Source: Nicotiana tabacum (Eukaryota; Streptophyta; Magnoliopsida; Solanales; Solanaceae). From it: a stretch of DNA of 64,000 nt. The notes below the pieces were generated by a model. That model was given only the letters and a program-made list of their open reading frames with translations, had not been told where the DNA came from and made no database searches. Where the stretch lies: contig NC_134103.1 in assembly GCF_000715075.1 (NCBI RefSeq), positions 76,075,519-76,139,518 of the forward strand. Direction: 5' to 3'. Every line of letters begins with the position of its first letter. Positions within the stretch are counted from its first letter, which is position 1. Position numbers and translations under genes: made by a program. Of this stretch, positions 11,999 to 24,980 are shown in pieces.

Positions 11999-14364
11999 GA
12001 CTCGACATTTTTATTTTTCAAAGATAAGAAGAAAAATTTCAAAAATATATATACTTAGTTTAGTTTTAAAGTTGTAGGTTTTAGTATATATTAAGTAGTA
12101 TTTAGATTTCTTTAATATGACTATCTTGTTTTCCTTTTTTAATTATTCCCTATTATTTTAGATAAAACTAGTATTTTTAATCAACTTTAGAAGAAAAGAA
12201 AAATAAAAAAAAAATGAGAAGAATGAAATCAAAAGAACGGTAAAAGCAAAACAGAAATAAGAAATGAAAGAATGGAAGTAGTCTCTTATCTTTCTTTATT
12301 TTTCTTTTTATACTTCTATTTATTTTTCTTTCTTTTCCTTTCAACTTTCAATTACCTTTTCCCACCTCACCCTTCTACATAATTCCTCCAACAAACTTAT
12401 CACATGCATGCTACAATTCTATACATACATTGACACAGTAATTTTAGTGGGAAAGGACCATAAAATATTCCTTGGGGGACCACAGGTTTTTTTCCTCCCC
12501 AAGAACTCACTTCTTACAATATATAGTCATACATAGTTGTACATAAAAAAAGAGAGGATTAGACGAAAGGTGAGAGCAACGAGTGGGGAAGGAGAGTTAG
12601 ACAAAAACAGGGGAGTTTGGAAACGAAAAAAACATAGGGGAAAGAGAGACGAGAAACGAGAGCTCAGCAGTCCATCTGTCTTCATCTTCTTCATATCACA
12701 TAGATCTGACCCTTTTCTTTGAGCACTCAATTTTTCTGTTTTTTTATGACAATGAAAGACCTGTAAAACCTCACTGCAAATAACCATCATAGCCACCACC
12801 CCGAACCCAATCGCCCAATCCATTCGATTTCACTTTTGTTTTCCTTGGCGCGCATCAAAGAAAAATCCTACTTTTCCTGAAGGTTGTAGTTGGTGTTGAG
12901 TTGAGGTCTTTCAGTCAAAGACGAGTTGCCATCGACTCCGGTTGAGGCACCCATTCGAGGTCCCCATTCGAGTTTTGGTCTAGCGGTTCAAGCTTCGTGT
13001 CTTCTGTTCGTGCTGCGATTTGTTCGATTTTGATCGGAGGTCCTTGTATATTTTCCAAAGCATCAAGGGAAATCTATTTTGCTGCTCTAAGGTCCACTCG
13101 TACCTCTTTAACTTGAAATCTCTTATTTGCTTTATTTGGTGTTGAAATTGATTCATGAAACTCTCTGCTTACTTGTCTTGGTTTAGATATTAATTGATGC
13201 TTTGGCTTCTTTGATTAATCTATTTATTATCAAAATTATTTTTTCTCAGTAAGCAATTAAGATAGATGAACAGTTAAAGAATTAAATGGGCCGTGGGGGT
13301 TTGTCTGATTTAAAAAGAAAAAAATAGATTTGAACTTTGTAAGTTAGATTGATCGTGCAAAGAACTAAAAATTATAGTAATTTGAGTTTTAAATGATTTT
13401 TGTTAGTTATTTATTTTGCATTATTGCTTTATTTATTACTCATCGTTAGGAGCATGTTTAGGCCGACCACATTTGGGTAGGCAAACCTCAGGTCTTTTGT
13501 TTCATTTTAAAGTTAATTTAGAGGTATAATATCACAAGTAAAATGTAATACATAAAGAGAAGGTTGCATTGACAACTCGAAAATTGTTTCCTTAAAAGAA
13601 GTTGGTTGAGTGTTTGTCCATGAATGGCGCGATTAAAATGAGAAAAACACTTAATATGGAAGTCGAATTTATTTAGAGATCTATTTTATTCCTTTTATCA
13701 AAATATTCTATAAATTTAGTAGATTTATCCTCAAAAGAACATCATCGATATTTTTCACTATTGGCTTGACATCACTAATTAATTAAGCACATTTTATGAT
13801 ACAAACAGATAAATTTTAAAACTACTCATAATTACCGTGCAATTTTAAATCTACCATGCGAACTGATTATCCAAAGTCTGAACATCTGCAGCTAACGGCA
13901 TCTCACTAACCGGAAAAAAGTTAGTCTAATCATGAAGCAATGAAATAAGTTTTGAAGATGACATAGATATTTGAGGGAAACAAGTAACGATATGGACATT
14001 TTGAGATCATTTAAATCCCGAATTTTGTGAAACTAGGGCAGATAGGTTAGGAAGTTAATAGGACGACAAGAAATTATTAAAAGAGAGTGCGTCCCAGACG
14101 ATTTGAAGCAAGCAACTTGGAGTTCAAGATAAAGCCAATGGAGTTTGTCCCAAACTGACGGAGGGTATTCATTGTGAAGAAGAAATTACCCAATGAGAGT
14201 TTGGTACTTGACACGGTACTAAAGAAAGATGGAAGGCATATCTGGGATATCAATGTCGATGCTACAAAAGAAATATTGTGCATGATCTTTATTTTTCATC
14301 CTCAAGTTGCATGTGTCGTACTTGGCATTTTCAGAGATTGGGAGGCCCTCTTTCAGCTACCCAA
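11726..14364. other. Non-coding AT-rich region with microsatellite
   Basis: No supported gene. It holds an (AT)n run at 11955-11993, flanked on both sides by copies of a ~30-bp segment containing AGACTCGACATTTTTAT (about 11919 and 11992). A purine-rich stretch lies at 12540-12660. A more GC-rich piece at 12780-13110 resembles a leader or LTR fragment but has no pair in the window. I see no domain in any reading frame. Confidence 0.6.
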
Positions 14365-15016
14365 ATACTTTATACCCTTCGGTACCCTTTTGAGCCTGTG
14401 CTGATCTCTTTGACCTCCCCTCTTTTGGAATCAAGTTAGAGTCATAAAAAAAAAAGAAAAAAAAAGAAAAAGAAGAAGAAGTTCGTGCCCCAATAGGTTT
14501 GTTTTAGAAGTTCAGTCCAAGAGAAAAATTCAAAAAAAGAGAAAAAGAAAAAAGAAAAACGAAGAAAAAGAAGAAAAAGAAAAATAACAACAACAAAAAA
14601 GTAGTATTTTGAACTATGTTCGACCTGATTCTTGTCCCCACAAGATACGTAGGTAGCCTTACGGTTCGGTCACACCAAATAAAATATTTCATACTTTATA
14701 CCCTTCGGTACCCTTTTGAGCCTGTGCTGATCTCTTTGACCTCCCCTCTTTTGGAATCAAGTTAGAGTCATAAAAAAAAAAAAAAAAAAAAAGAAGAAGA
14801 AGAAGTTCGTGTCCCAATAGGTTTGTTTTAGAAGTTCAGTCCAAGAGAAAAATTCAAAAAAAGAGAAAAAGAAAAAAGAAAAACGAAGAAAAAGAAGAAA
14901 AAGAAAAATAGCAACAACAAAAAAGTAGTATTTTGAACTACGTTCGACCTGATTCTTGTCCCCACAAGATACGTAGGTAGCCTTATGGTTCGGTTGTACC
15001 AAATAAAATATTTCAT
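14365..15016. repeat. 326-bp tandem duplication, two units
   Basis: Units 14365-14690 and 14691-15016 are nearly identical, differing mainly in the length of A-rich purine tracts and a few substitutions near their ends. Each contains GATACGTAGGTAGCCTTA, a motif I associate with the region before the 3' LTR of Tat/Ogre-type elements. Long Phe/Leu-rich ORFs on the minus strand come only from the A/G tracts. Confidence 0.85.
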
Positions 15017-16090
15017 AATCTCACGAAGTCAAGAGTGGGACAATTTTCTTAGAAATTCCATCTAAAACAAAAAAAAATGAGGGTCAAATTCTCTTGTTTT
15101 AGAAACCGGGGTAAAGTTTTAAAATAGATTCCAAAAGTTGTAAATAAATTAACCATTTTTTCTTAGTTTGAATTTGAGCCTTCATGCCTTTCTTTCTTTC
15201 TAACCCTGTCCAAAAGCCACATTACAGTCCAAAAAAAGACCTCCCAGATGATCTTTGAGAGTGCCGAGTTAGACATGCCAGGAGCATATTGATCTTGAGG
15301 GCGATTGCTCCTACACTTTCCATGATAACTTTGATTTTAACTTGGAAGACATTGATTGTTATTGGCTAACCACTTTCTCGGTCACGCTTATCACAGAAAA
15401 TACCTATGATCTGTTCAAGCCCCAAATCCTCTATCTGTTGCATTGTGCCCATGAATAGAAATTTACCGAACCTTTGCATTTCACATGAATACCAAAGCAC
15501 TTCAATTGTTATCAACTCAGTACGCATGCCACTTTTCCCTGACTTATGGCATTTTGATATGCTAGTCACCCTCCGCTTTGTGCAATTGGAAAGCTGGTAG
15601 CAAATTTTGAAGTCATTTCTCACTTGTTCTAACAGAGAAGACTCAAAAAGAGGACTTAAACAAAGCAAGAAGAACAAAGTAAGGGGACAGTGGAAAGAGA
15701 TGACATCTAACAAGAGAATTACCAAGTAGAAAGTTATCTGATGTGACACCAACTCTAATGACCATGCCATGCATCTTGGATTAAGTGGCCTGATCTGTCA
15801 AGCAAGTATAATCTTCCATTCTTGTCATACCTCTAAGTTGTGAAACTAGGCTTCAATGCTCCAATTGTCCTATCTAATTCACGATCCTCAGTCGACTTGT
15901 AATGCCCTGAAGCGTTTTCACTATCAAGCCTCTCTCATTTTGTTCTTTCTCTCAACTCACCGTCGCCTTATGGTGCCCTTGAGGGTTTTCACCGATAAGA
16001 CTCTCTCATTTTGTTCTTTTCTTCTTATTTCCTCTGATTCTGTAGATGACAAAGCATTAACCATGGTAAAAGTATCTACCTATTTTCGGA
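15017..16090. other. Non-coding region, transposon debris
   Basis: No gene found. It includes an internal repeat of a ~45-bp segment ending in CTCTCTCATTTTGTTCTTT (about 15905-15952 and 15973-16019). A 134-codon minus-strand ORF at 15366-15770 shows no recognisable domain. Confidence 0.5.
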
Positions 16091-18145
16091 GGGGTAATTT
16101 TCCTACTTTCATAACCCGACCCCATTTTGATAAATAGGTTTTGGGGCATAGTTTGGGACAATTATCTGATGATTTTAGAGAGAAGTGAGAGTGTTCTAGA
16201 GAGAGGAAGTAGATAAAGTTTCTTGTTCATCAAATTCTTGTCCAAGCCTTGAAATCCAACAAGAAATCTCTCAAGTTCTTCATCAAAGAGGTAAGGTTCT
16301 AACCCCTAATTTTCAATTTCGAGTTTGGGTAATGATGGGTGATTAAGAGTATGATTTTTGGGATAAGTGTTCATTATCCTATATTGATTATATTTCATGA
16401 TTTCATACTCATTTACATCATGAATCTGTAAATTTAGGGAAGAAAAATCTGATTTTTATAAAATCTTGAAAAAACAAAAATTTAAGATTTGAAGGTCCAT
16501 TTGATATCGGAATTAGATAATTTTTGTATGGTTGAACTCTTAGAAGAACGGGTGTTTGGATTTCGCGAGATTTTTTCGGGATTTAAGATGTGGGTCCCAC
16601 TGTCAAATAATTAAATGAATTTTGGATTTTTATCCAGAAAATTAGTAAATTTATATGAAATTAATTCCTATGATTCGTATTGAGTATATCAAATTATTTG
16701 TGAATATATTTAAAGTTTTTGGAGACAAATATAAAAGGAAAATCTATGGTAGAGTAATTGATTGAAATTTGCAAAGCGAGGTAAGTGTCGTGGTTAACCT
16801 TGACTTGAGAGAATAGAACTCTTAAATTATTTGTTATGTGAAATGCATGTGAACGACGTATAGGCGAGGTGACGAGTGTCTATACGTCGTCAAATTAATT
16901 GTTTGCCTACTTACTTGAAAAATCATAAATTATTTTAAATCATGAATTAATTGTTATAATAATTGTTTCTCTCCTATTCTTCGTCAAATATTAATCCTTG
17001 AATTCTTGCATTAATTGTTACATGCTATTTAAATTATGTGACTTAATTATTATTTGACATTTAGCATATTAAATATTAAACTGCCTATTTTTTCCCTGAT
17101 TTCCATAATAACTTGCTATTTGTCATTGTTTGTTTCATAATTAAATCATAATTATTGTATGCTTGTTGTCTTATAATTTTATATTAATTATTGCATTTAT
17201 TGGGGAAATTTCTTCTATAAGAATTGATAAATGAATATATTGGAGGAGCAGGTTGCACGTCGCAATAGAATTGAATTGGTAAATGTATATATTGGGGGAT
17301 CGGGTTGCACGCTGCCACAGACTTATTAAAAAGTCCATATTTGAGGATCGGGTTGTACGCCGCAACAGATTTATGAAAAGGCAATATTTGGAGGATCAGA
17401 TTGCATGCTGCAATAGACTTATTTAAAAGTTAATATATACTTGATTAAAAATAATTATATGAGAGGATTGAAAATGAATATATTATGGAAGTGGTTTGCA
17501 CGCTATAACAGAAATTGGTTGAAATAATAATGGATTATGACTGTTGAGTTGGCTTCAATTATTATAAATGAGTTACCTTATTTATTTCTATTATTTGTTG
17601 TTGTTACTAATATTGCGTACAGGTTAATGTAAGTGAACCGCCTTAGCCTCGTCACAACTTCGTCGAGGTTAGGCCCAGTACTTACCAGTACATGGGGTCG
17701 GTTGTACTGATACTACACTCTGCACTTATTGTGCAGATTTCAGAGTTGATCCCAGTGGCTTACCATAGACTTGCTCGGATTTCAGCTACTCAGAGGAGAC
17801 CTGAGGTATAACTGCACGGTGTTCGCAGTTCTGAAGTCCCCGTCTACTTTACTTTAGCTGTGTATTTATTTTCAAACAGCTTTATTTTATTTAGACTTTT
17901 ACTTGTATTATTCTAGAAGCTCGTGCACTTGTGACACCAATTCTAGGATGGTATTTAGACACCATTATTTTTTTGTGGATTATTCACTACATTTCAGACT
18001 TTAATTCCGCATTTGTTTCTTTGTTATTAATAAATTTTAAAAAAATTATTTTAAAATGGATAATGTTATTCTAACGTTGGCTTGCCTAGCAAGTAAAATG
18101 TTAGACACCATCACGGTCCGAAGGTGAGAATTTCGGGTCGTGACA
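16091..18145 (+). repeat. LTR remnant of a chromovirus-type element
   Basis: The right end, GGGTCGTGACA, matches the ends of the chromovirus LTRs at 507-10983. Internal landmarks are in the same order as in those LTRs: a GAGGTAAG site (16779), GAGGTGACGAG (16865), tandem repeats, a CGAGGTTAGGC block (about 17660) and TGTGCAGATTT (17731). It is adjoined by half of a DUF4283 gene. Probably a solo LTR or truncated copy. The left end could not be fixed, so the start given is approximate. Confidence 0.65.
17225..17510 (+). repeat. ~50-bp tandem repeat in LTR remnant, five units
   Basis: Degenerate units with a GGTTGCACGC-like core start near 17251, 17302, 17351, 17399 and 17493, the last after a longer gap. 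They lie at the same relative LTR position as the 50-bp array of the chromovirus, but the sequence is unrelated. Confidence 0.75.
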
Positions 18146-18625
18146 GAATCGAAGTTCGGGCAGAAGTACCCATACTGGTACAATGGGGCTATCTGTTTCC
18201 GGTTTCCAATCTGGAGACCATTTAGACAACCACATTTGCATTCCATCAATTGCAATTACTCTTTTAAAACGGACGATGTCAAAGTCTTTATCTATAAAGA
18301 CATTTCGATTATCGTAAGCTCCTATCTTAGCAATACCTTTAAGAGGAATTTGTTCGGCGAAGGCAGCTCTAATACGATCAATTTGTGGTCTCACCCTCAA
18401 GAATCTGCCTACTACTGTCAGACGACATTCCTCTGTCATGACTCCATAGTATTCCTTGGATTTGAAGATCACATCAGGCATTCCATTGTGGGTGGTGATC
18501 CGAGCTTGGACCGAGGGGTCTCCTTGTCAAATCGCAGAATTAGGTTTGATAGGGATCGTAATTGCAGTAGCATAGCTAGTTTTTTGGAGAAGTCCTTCCG
18601 TGTGGGTGGAGGCCTCAGCTGGTAT
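18146..18625 (-). pseudogene. DUF4283 (LINE-associated) gene fragment
   Basis: Read on the minus strand this gives MPDVIFKSKEYYGVMTEE, CRLTVVGRFLRVRPQIDRI, a DNRNVFIDKDFDIVRF segment and MWLSKWSPDWKPETDSPIVP. That is the pattern of DUF4283, an N-terminal domain of plant LINE- and zinc-knuckle-linked proteins thought to bind nucleic acid. The frame runs into the LTR remnant after WVLLPELRF, so the rest of the domain and any zinc knuckle are missing. An upstream part (about 18500-18625) is readable but lacks a clear start codon. The function is lost. Confidence 0.75.
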
Positions 18626-18699
18626 TGAGCTCTAGCGGAGCTGTCGCCGGAGGTTCCATGGAGCGGGAGCTCCTTTCTTAGGTAAAGTTGTCACTGTTC

Positions 18700-19020
18700 A
18701 CAATTGTAGAGAGAGAGAGAAAGAGCTGTTGAATAGTCGGTCGTAATGTTAATCAGAACTATATCATCAGCAAATAACATACACCATGGTACCTCCCCTT
18801 GAATATGGTGTGTCAGTGCGTCCATCGTCAGTGCAAATAAGAAAGGGATGAGCGTAGATCCTTGGTGTACCCCATAATCACCGGAAAATGCTCCGAGTCT
18901 CCTCCTACTGTCCTAACCCGAGTCTTGGCTCCATCATACATGTCGTTAATCACACTAATGTATGCTACCGGAACACCTTTTACCTTCAAGCATCTCCAAA
19001 GAACCTCTTAGGACAAAATA
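18700..19020 (-). pseudogene. LINE reverse transcriptase fragment
   Basis: The minus-strand translation, in shifting frames, recovers [20 protein letters not shown], a glycine-rich step, and a stretch corresponding to the QG..L.PFLF and hydrophobic-ADD core of LINE RTs. It is short and has several stops. RT lies upstream of the DUF4283 fragment on the same strand, the reverse of a normal LINE (ORF1 before RT), so the two are probably separate relics. Confidence 0.65.
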
Positions 19021-20011
19021 GTTTAATTATGATAAGTTCAATCTATTGAATACTGAATTTGTTGGGATAAACACAGCTTAAATAGAGTGAAATGGATAAT
19101 AGGATCATATAACTAGTGTTATGTTAGATAAACAAAGCCAACAGAGTATTCTCTTATAGGACAATCTTACGTAAATATAAACAAACAAATAATTATAGAA
19201 CTAAGGCTCAAATGGTTGCACTATTTTATATATGGGAAACAAAGTCGTTCCTAGCTAGACTTTCCTCTTTTCTTTTCTTCTCTTTCTCAAAGGTTAAAAT
19301 CTGTTCGTCGGATAGTTATCCATACCTCCGGCTGGATAAATAGAGGTACGACTGACCCGGATTTTCAGGAGAGTGAGCGGTTTTTGAAGTGCCTATTAAG
19401 GGCGCTAGTGCGTACTCCAGGGTGATCATCACCACCTGCACCTCACATCTCGGTACAGTAAAACGTGTAACCCGACTATTGTTCCGTTCAACTACATTAA
19501 TGAACTAATTGACTCATTGGAATCTTCTATCTAAGCTTGAGCCTGAAACGAGTGAAGTTCGTCCTTCATTTCATACCTGCCGTTGCACTTTCGACAAAAA
19601 GTAAACGTTAAATTTATCATAACTGGGAATGTACGGCATTTTAAAATATTAAATCACATTGACTGGGGAATACTAAACATTTACTACCTTGGGATTAATC
19701 CTGCGCCTTAAGCTAAATTCACTTGTTGAATCCGAAAATATTATGTAACTCGTAGTGCTATTAGACTAAGCACGATAAAAAAGCATAGTTAACATCAACT
19801 CAACTATCATATGGTTGGATCAAGGTTTAACCGATTTCTACCTTGTAATAAGTGTTCGATTTCCAAATTAAAGAGTAAAATCCACTATCTCCTCCTAATT
19901 ATTTGCTTGGAGTATAAAAGAAAGACTTGATAGTGAGCTACACATTTAAATAGCACCATTCCACCAAAAAGTTGAGTTATATATAACATTCAATTTTCAA
20001 TGTTAGCGAAC

Positions 20012-20047
<36 letters not shown>

Positions 20048-20694
20048 ACTTACACATAAAAATGGAAAATTGTTTCTTCTGTAATATAGATGTTTCTGTT
20101 TAAAGACCATTTGGACACAATTCTTTGTATTTAACTCAATTTGGACACATTCCTTTTCTTTATTTTTCCTTGGTATGACCTAAAAGAAGTCCATAAATAT
20201 TGCCAACAACTTGCCATCATCATTTTTCTTTTGCAGAAAATATACAAACTATGTGAGGTTATAAAAAAATATTTAAGTTATATATTCTGATAGTGTAAAG
20301 AATTACCAATATAATTTAATTGGGTCGGTGCAGACGGATCAAATCAAATTAATACAATGAAAGTTGGTCAATATCAATCTATTAAAAATGAATTAATTTA
20401 TTTAAGGATGTAACATCTAGTAGAAAATTGATCGAGTTATTCAACTTACAAAAAACTGCCAACATCTTCATATATATAGAGAAGCCACCAAGAAAATTTG
20501 CTTCCACAATGTGAGTTTTATTCAATTCCTTACTATAAGCAGGGAATATAAATAATCAAAGACTAAATATGGGTGAAATATTGTGCTTTTATTTGAAGTA
20601 ATAAAAAACGAATTGAAGGTGTGAATACAAGGCATAAAGTCTACTATATACATTTAAAATATGTTATAGCCAAATTAGTTTCAGCCTAATAGCC
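19021..20694. other. Intergenic, downstream of beta-galactosidase
   Basis: No coding potential recognised. It contains a (TA)n run at 20012-20038 and otherwise AT-rich sequence. The 3' untranslated region of the minus-strand gene would lie at the right edge. Confidence 0.6.
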
Positions 20695-23600
20695 CTAATT
20701 CTTGTTCCCACACTTCATTTGAACAGCCAATGTCTTGAAAATGTTAGGGCATGGGTCGTTGCTCGGCTCGTCATATACTTGTCTCTCAATTGGAATTGTA
20801 CATGTATTTTTGCCTAAGCAATGTCTTTCTGCAACTTTGAGACTATTGATAGAAGTGCAATTTCCATTGTACAAGTTTCCACATGCACCATCTGGATTAC
20901 CATAACTAGCAAACTCAACTTTTTCAATAATTTTGTTATCAGGGCAAGTTAAGTGTGCTCCTGACTTGAGATCTTCTACGATCGCGACGAAATCAGTACC
21001 GGATTTTCCCCATGATTTGACATGAGGAGGATGGTATTCGGTAATGATACTGCAGATTGTGTCTCTGTTTACTGTTTGGACTTCAATGGTTTCAGGGAGA
21101 CCACCGGTTTCCTCAAAGATGACTAGGAGATTGTTCTTTGGTTTCAAGAAAGCTCTTGGAATATGATACCTGAAATATCATTCGTAAAAATGTTATAGGG
21201 TACTATCTTTGTATTTTTTTTTTTTTTTTTTTTTTGAAAAACACATTATGTTATACTTACTCATACTGAGTGGGCTGTCCAAGAGGGGAGAGGAAAGATG
21301 ACCAATAACGACCAAGGCTATTACCATTCACCCACATCATACCCTTTTGCATTTTGTCCATTTTCAAGGCCACTGGGTTGTTACCTTCTGGGGCATCAAA
21401 GTAGGTCTGCATATATCCCAAAAGAAAATGAATTTTTAGATAAAGAATAACTACTTCGTGAGATTAATAACCTAAAAAATAAAGAATATTGCTTGACTTC
21501 AGTGCTTACCTTATACCAAGTAACAGCTCCTTTGGTAGGACCATTTACAGGAGTCCATTTTACTTTCTTTGCACCCTCTTCAGTAAATAATTGTTCTTTT
21601 TCTCCAAATACACCAACCTGTTATTAGTTGATCATGTTATACATTTTTTTGTGAAAGATCAAATAATTGAATATCATTATGTATGTTTACCTCATGTCCC
21701 CAGTTGTTTAGGGTTATATCGAGGGTTCCAGACATCAAACCTTGAACAGTTACACCTCTAGGTCCAGCAAACCTCTTTTCCATGTAGGCTCCACTATTCT
21801 GCATTATAAATATAATAATAGGTTAAACTTTACTAACTGTCTAAATTAAGACAGGCAGCTATTATAGCTTAAATCTTTTGCATAATAACTTCTTTTCAAA
21901 ACAATTGAAACACATACAGGGAAGCCAACTGTCTCGGCCAAAATTGAGATGGTGTTAGTTCCAGGTTTCAAGATGACAGGTTTCTGAAAAACAAAGCTCT
22001 TCTCGATGTTGTTACCATGTCCAAACCCTGAGTAAAGAATTTTTATATTATCAGTGCCATTTAACATGTTATGGCATGCAATAATATGGTCAGTATGTAA
22101 AACTTAAACTCGTTCCAATATCAAGGATAAACTTACCAACAAATTCGCCATTAACAAACGCAGACAATGCATGTCCCATACTTGCGATTTGCAGGACGGG
22201 GAGGATGTCAGGTCTCATGGGCAAGTCATGGCGATCAAAGTTGATGCTGTTTATGATAACAATTTCAATATTAGAGTATACTCAATTTGATTAATTAAGA
22301 TTAAAAAAAAGACAAACAATGAACTTTAATTATAATTACCTTGTACTGTACCAAGCATAGTCTGAGGTATCCTTTGTCAAACTATAGAGTTCCAAAGGTT
22401 CCCTGTTCTTAAGTGGCAAATCGCTTATGGTTGGGACTTTTTCTTGGTACATTTCCCATTTAAGATTCTTTGCTTTCTCTGATGGAAGGAAATTCCTTGA
22501 ATTGTGTTGGGAGACAATCTGTTTTCCATTAGACAAAAAAAAAAAATGAATTTTCAATGTAATTTTCAGATTGAAATCTCAGTATAATCTACTTTTTTCT
22601 TCTATGTAATATTTACCGTTTGAGTGTTGTAGACAACAGTCTTGCAATCAGGGAGAATGCTAACGGATTTCTCAGGTAGGTAATATTCTTTACCCCTAAA
22701 CTTAATTGTGGCAGGTAAAGTTGTGTGGTTGTTGGTTAAAAAGGCAGCACAATCACTTCCGGGCTTCTCATAAACTGTAATCTGTAAAATAATGTTTAAG
22801 AAGTAATTAATGAGATTTTAATCAGTTTTGAACAAAATTTCTTAGTATGTAAAAGATTTCTTTTAGGGTAAATTTAAAATGCAAATGCTTTTAATTAATT
22901 ACCTCAAGGTTTTGGTTAATCTTTTGTACAGAGGGAGTTCCCCAAAGGAGAGCCCTTCTTGATAGCCTCAAAGCCCTGTGCAAGTCTCTCAAGTGACTCC
23001 ATTTTGGTTCCCTATACAAACCTGAAAATATATAATAAAAATATCTATAAGTGTAACGAAAGATTTTTATTCTGTATTTTTTAAATTGTCAATACGTAAA
23101 ACTTAAATAATACTAAAATTTAATTGTAACACTAACCAAATTCATCAAGGGGAGCTTCGTCGTAATAACGAGTTGTCACGAAAGAAGAGCCAGTTCTTCC
23201 ATAGTTGGTTCCACCATAGTACTGGAAATTAACAAGAATGAAATCAAATTAAGCCATTTTTAAAAGTTAGATAAATATGACTAATTAAGGTTTATGAGGA
23301 AATAAATTAAAAAAAAAAAGAATATGTACCATGTAATAGTTTGTAAGAGTTCCGTTCTTAGCGAAGAAACGAGCTACAGAAAATGCAATATCTTCTGCTG
23401 CTCTTTGTGATGGTGGGTCTCCAAAAGTCCTATATCTGCAAATCATTTTTTTAATATTAGAATTTAGACATAACATTACAATTTATTAGACATTATTTAT
23501 TTTTAAAAAAAAAGTTCATATACTTACTGGGCAGTCCAATTTTCAGTCCATAAAGAAGGTTTATTGGGACCATTTGGACCTGTGAAAGTATCTGCACAAT

Positions 23601-24980
23601 GCCTTCCATTGCAAGTGTTGATCTGTGGAAATAAATTGAGTAAAATGGATAAGAATTATTGTATGGTTTTCACATTTTAATGAATCATTTTGTTTGGTCG
23701 CTTTCTATTACTCATTTGAAAAAGGACACTCAGGGTCCGAGGAAGAACAGCACCTCATGATGTAGTGGCTGATTCAACAGCTCAACCCTTACTTTAGTGT
23801 TCTGTATATTGCTTATTTGAAAAAGAGATAAACGTACCACTTGGGCAGGAGCATCCTTTTGCTTGCACATGATCCAAGGGACACCATTGTATAATCCAGT
23901 AGCCATGTTAGCAGCCCACTCTACATATTTCTTGCCATTGTCTCTGTAAGCTAGTTGTACATTGTTGTACTCGTTTTCGATCTGTGTTATATCAGCGCAT
24001 TAGTTATGGTTATACTGTTCAAAAATTGCTTTAGGTTGCAGTTCTGGATAAATTTCCTTGTTAGAATTGGTGATTTCGTCAATGTTGATATACATATATA
24101 CCTGAGCCATAATGATAGGGCCTCCTTGGGGAGCAAACAACTTCTCCTTTTTCATCAAATCAATGACCATCTCTGAGTACTTTTTCATGTGGTGCTGCGA
24201 GACAAAGAAATAAATAATTAATTAAATTAAGAGTCGTTAATTAATTGTCTATAATTATTTAAATTAAAGTGTGATATACGTACGATGAATGGTTCGTTAT
24301 AAGAACGGAATGTGATATTTGGAACCTCCCTTAGCCAGTATGGGAATCCTCTGTAGTCAATAAGTCATAATTTAGCAACTATAGTTATAGAAAGGTCAAA
24401 TTTGATGGATTTGTATATACCCTTGATTCCATTCAGCCTCAATATATGGTCCAATCCTGAGGGTTACATACAAGCCTTGTTCACCAATTGTCTTTATGAA
24501 TTTCACCACGTCATAGTTTCCTTCAAAATTGAACTGCAAATTCAAAGGGTAAACAGTAGAGTTTAACCATTTTGACACAAGGATCAAGATTGAAACATAA
24601 TGTGCACATTGATGTTGATTACCTGGCCTTGAACGGGCTCGTGAATATTCCAGAAGACATAAGTCTGGATAAGGTTCAGACCTCCTTCCTTAGCTTTCCT
24701 AATGATGTCTGGCCACATCTGTAACATTCCATCACAGTATAGTATTCTTGAGTTTGTTGATTCAAAATATAACGTGATCTGTACACATATTTATTGATTT
24801 TCAAGTTACCTCAGGAGGCATACGAGGATAATGAATGGAACCAGAAAAGAGCAATTCCCTTTCACCATTGACGATCATTGAACGACCATCATAGGTAACA
24901 CCTTTAGTTTTTTCTCCGATTGCAGAAGAAACCAACAAAGAGAGAAGGGCTAACGACAGTAACCGACTTGATATCGCCAT
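20695..24980 (-). CDS. Beta-galactosidase, GH35 with C-terminal lectin domain
   Basis: An apparently intact 829-residue secreted enzyme that removes terminal beta-galactose from cell-wall polysaccharides or glycoproteins. Exons, in reading order: 24980-24810, 24718-24623, 24533-24421, 24350-24284, 24194-24102, 23981-23838, 23622-23528, 23435-23330, 23221-23137, 23021-22903, 22781-22617, 22518-22340, 22246-22137, 22027-21918, 21798-21691, 21617-21510, 21406-21261, 21169-20695. All introns are GT-AG and phases agree throughout. Residues 1-22 are a signal peptide ([20 protein letters not shown]). The GH35 signature [13 protein letters not shown] puts the acid/base at Glu184; [10 protein letters not shown] puts the nucleophile at Glu255. 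About 744-829 is a SUEL-type galactose-binding lectin domain ([16 protein letters not shown], six or more Cys). Length fits the lectin-bearing plant BGAL class. Paralogue number is not assigned. Confidence 0.95.

Noticed and set aside
14504..15016. Phe/Leu-rich minus-strand ORFs that look like membrane proteins
   Set aside because: They are translations of A/G-rich tracts in the tandem duplication.
15899..15908. TGTAATGCCC as the start of the same LTR
   Set aside because: It belongs to a local ~45-bp repeat (again near 15973) and has no matching target duplication.
16432..16436. GAATC followed by TGTAAA as the left TSD and start of the LTR ending at 18145
   Set aside because: Sequence homologous to another chromovirus-type LTR extends further left (to about 16100), so the match is probably chance.
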